NCBI RefSeq assembly: GCF_027594865.1
Contig: NZ_CP089391.1
Coordinates: forward strand, 6,602,501 to 6,666,500
Source: Bradyrhizobium xenonodulans
GTDB taxonomy: Bacteria > Pseudomonadota > Alphaproteobacteria > Rhizobiales > Xanthobacteraceae
Length of the DNA: 64,000 bases
Reading direction: 5' to 3'
Part shown: positions 63,030-64,000 of the stretch, piece after piece
Layout: the number at the start of each line of letters is the position of its first letter
Position numbering within the stretch: the stretch's first letter is position 1
Made by a program: the position numbers and the translations under genes
Notes under the pieces: generated by a model
The model's input: the letters and a program-made list of their open reading frames with translations, nothing else
Database searches by the model: none
Told to the model about the DNA's origin: nothing

Positions 63030-63518
63030 TCAGGAGCTCGCGTTCAGCACGGTGACGGCGCGACGGTTCTGCGACCAGCAGGAGATGTCGTTACAGACGG
63101 CGACCGGCCGCTCCTTGCCGTAGGAGATCGTGCGCATGCGGTTCGGATCGATGCCGCGCGAGGCAAGGAACGAACGCACCGACTGGGCGCGGCGGGCGCC
63201 GAGCGCGATGTTGTATTCGCGGGTGCCGCGCTCGTCGGCATGACCTTCGATGGTGAAGCTGTATTGGCGGTAGTTCTGGAGCCACTGCGCCTGCTTCTCC
63301 AGGGTCACGATCGCCTGCGGGGTCAGATCGGTCTGGTCGCTTTCGAAGAACACGCGGTCGCCCACGTTCACCACGAAGTCCTGCTGGCTGCCAGGCGTCG
63401 CCGCGTTGGCCATCGCATCCGTCGCAGCATTCTTGTTGGCGCAGGCGCCCATCGACAGCGCAATTGCAACCACTGCAGCCAGCTTCAATCCCTGGAGGAT
63501 ACGCATAGGATATTTCAT
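63030..63518 (-). CDS. pal: peptidoglycan-associated lipoprotein Pal
   Basis: 162 residues. A lipoprotein signal (LSMGAC-ANKN) predicts anchoring to the outer membrane. The OmpA-like domain (about 55-160) carries the peptidoglycan-binding segment YSFTIEGHADERGTREYNIALGARRAQSVRSFL with the Asp and Arg that bind diaminopimelate. It is the outer-membrane end of the Tol-Pal system. ATG 63518 has GGAGG about 8 bases upstream. tolB, usually just before pal, is not seen in the 480 bases to the window edge. Confidence 0.96.
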   Translation of the reverse strand: MKYPMRILQGLKLAAVVAIALSMGACANKNAATDAMANAATPGSQQDFVVNVGDRVFFESDQTDLTPQAIVTLEKQAQWLQNYRQYSFTIEGHADERGTREYNIALGARRAQSVRSFLASRGIDPNRMRTISYGKERPVAVCNDISCWSQNRRAVTVLNASS

Positions 63519-63797
63519 TCCGGAGCCTCCACGCTCACGTTCGTCCACTGCTTCCGGTCTACAGGGGGTTGGTTAAGCGAACGTTCCGTCAACCTTGATG
63601 GAACCTTGCTTCAGCCGGTCAAATGCCCCCAACCCGCGAAAAGCACCCGTCATGGTTAATGGGTTGTAAATGTGGCGCGAGGGTGAAGGCAAGCCGCGCC
63701 GGTCGGCAAAACGCCGGTTTTTGCTGGAAATCTGGGCCGTGTGATCGGCGAACCGCCCCATAGCGGCCGGCGGCGATGCGGGGATCCCAGCCGGAAT

Positions 63798-64000
63798 TCA
63801 GCCTTGCGCAGCACCCGCGACAAGCACGGGGCGCGGCACGGCGGCGCGGATGTTGTTACCGCGGTCGAACAGCATCCGCCGCTCGAAGGCACTCGAACGC
63901 ATGATCGGAAAGCGGGTCAAGACGCGCTCGCGGAGGCTTCGGAAATCGGACGCCATCAGGGCGACCGGCTTCAACACGTTCGGAAACGAGCGCGGTTCCG
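63798..64000 (-). CDS. 3' end of an unidentified gene (partial)
   Basis: On the minus strand the frame is open from the window edge to a TGA at 63798-63800 and gives about 67 residues, including KPVALMASDFRSLRERV and SSAFERRMLFDRGNN. Most codons end in G or C, as in true genes here. It does not resemble the C-terminus of TolB, the usual gene before pal. I do not recognise it. It could also be a chance open frame. Confidence 0.35.
   Translation of the reverse strand, partial: EPRSFPNVLKPVALMASDFRSLRERVLTRFPIMRSSAFERRMLFDRGNNIRAAVPRPVLVAGAAQG

Overview
The window is 64 kb of GC-rich, densely coded alphaproteobacterial chromosome. The closest fit is Bradyrhizobium (order Hyphomicrobiales). Protein types and gene order point there: pal-cpoB-tilS-ftsH, split pntAA-pntAB-pntB next to a 50-residue bacterial aa3-oxidase subunit IV, a GapR (DUF2312) gene near pyk, and an S21 protein with a Gly/Arg tail. 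Several families of palindromic intergenic repeats of the rhizobial RIME type also point there. I see no prophage, CRISPR array, plasmid origin, rRNA or tRNA. The assignment rests on recognition of protein families, not on a search.

Layout. 1-1.7 kb: the 3' end of a broken-off gene, then an intact IS481-family insertion sequence sitting exactly in the loop of a RIME-like hairpin. 1.7-9 kb: CoA-transferase scoAB, an AsmA-like protein, and a tautomerase/dctA pair divergent from a LysR regulator. 9.4-12.6 kb: a sugar-type ABC importer (binding protein and two permeases) without an ATPase. 12.7-14.2 kb: two convergent membrane proteins of unknown role. 14.2-21.4 kb, minus strand: a polyamine-type ABC importer (ATPase and two permeases) without a binding protein, preceded by a glpD-type dehydrogenase and a PAS-GGDEF-EAL protein, closely spaced. 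21.6-24.9 kb: an LhgO-type oxidoreductase, several small proteins including two DUF465 proteins, and a second diguanylate cyclase.

24.9-37 kb: purEK, aqpZ, rpsU, a TPR lipoprotein, a repeat-bearing surface-type protein, a cupin, a ChaA-type antiporter, a hydrolase, the transhydrogenase operon, and a TetR/fatty-acid-hydroxylase divergon with a clear palindromic operator. 37-48.7 kb: pepF, an orphan sigma-54 response regulator, an L,D-transpeptidase followed by a DUF882 (MepK-like) peptidase, gapR, and DUF1036-pyk. 48.8-58.4 kb is less conserved: TetR regulators, a Flp pilin, large membrane proteins, an EamA exporter, a lower-GC orphan and small DUF genes. 58.4-64 kb: ftsH, tilS, cpoB and pal on the minus strand, then the 3' end of an unidentified gene.

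The most unusual observation is the insertion sequence. Removing it and one copy of its 4-bp target duplication restores a perfect 9-bp stem with a GAAG tetraloop. Its two ends also carry the same sequence modules in exchanged order. I found no obviously new multi-gene system. The strongest functional groupings are the L,D-transpeptidase/endopeptidase pair, the tautomerase-DctA-LysR unit, and the two complementary incomplete ABC importers.
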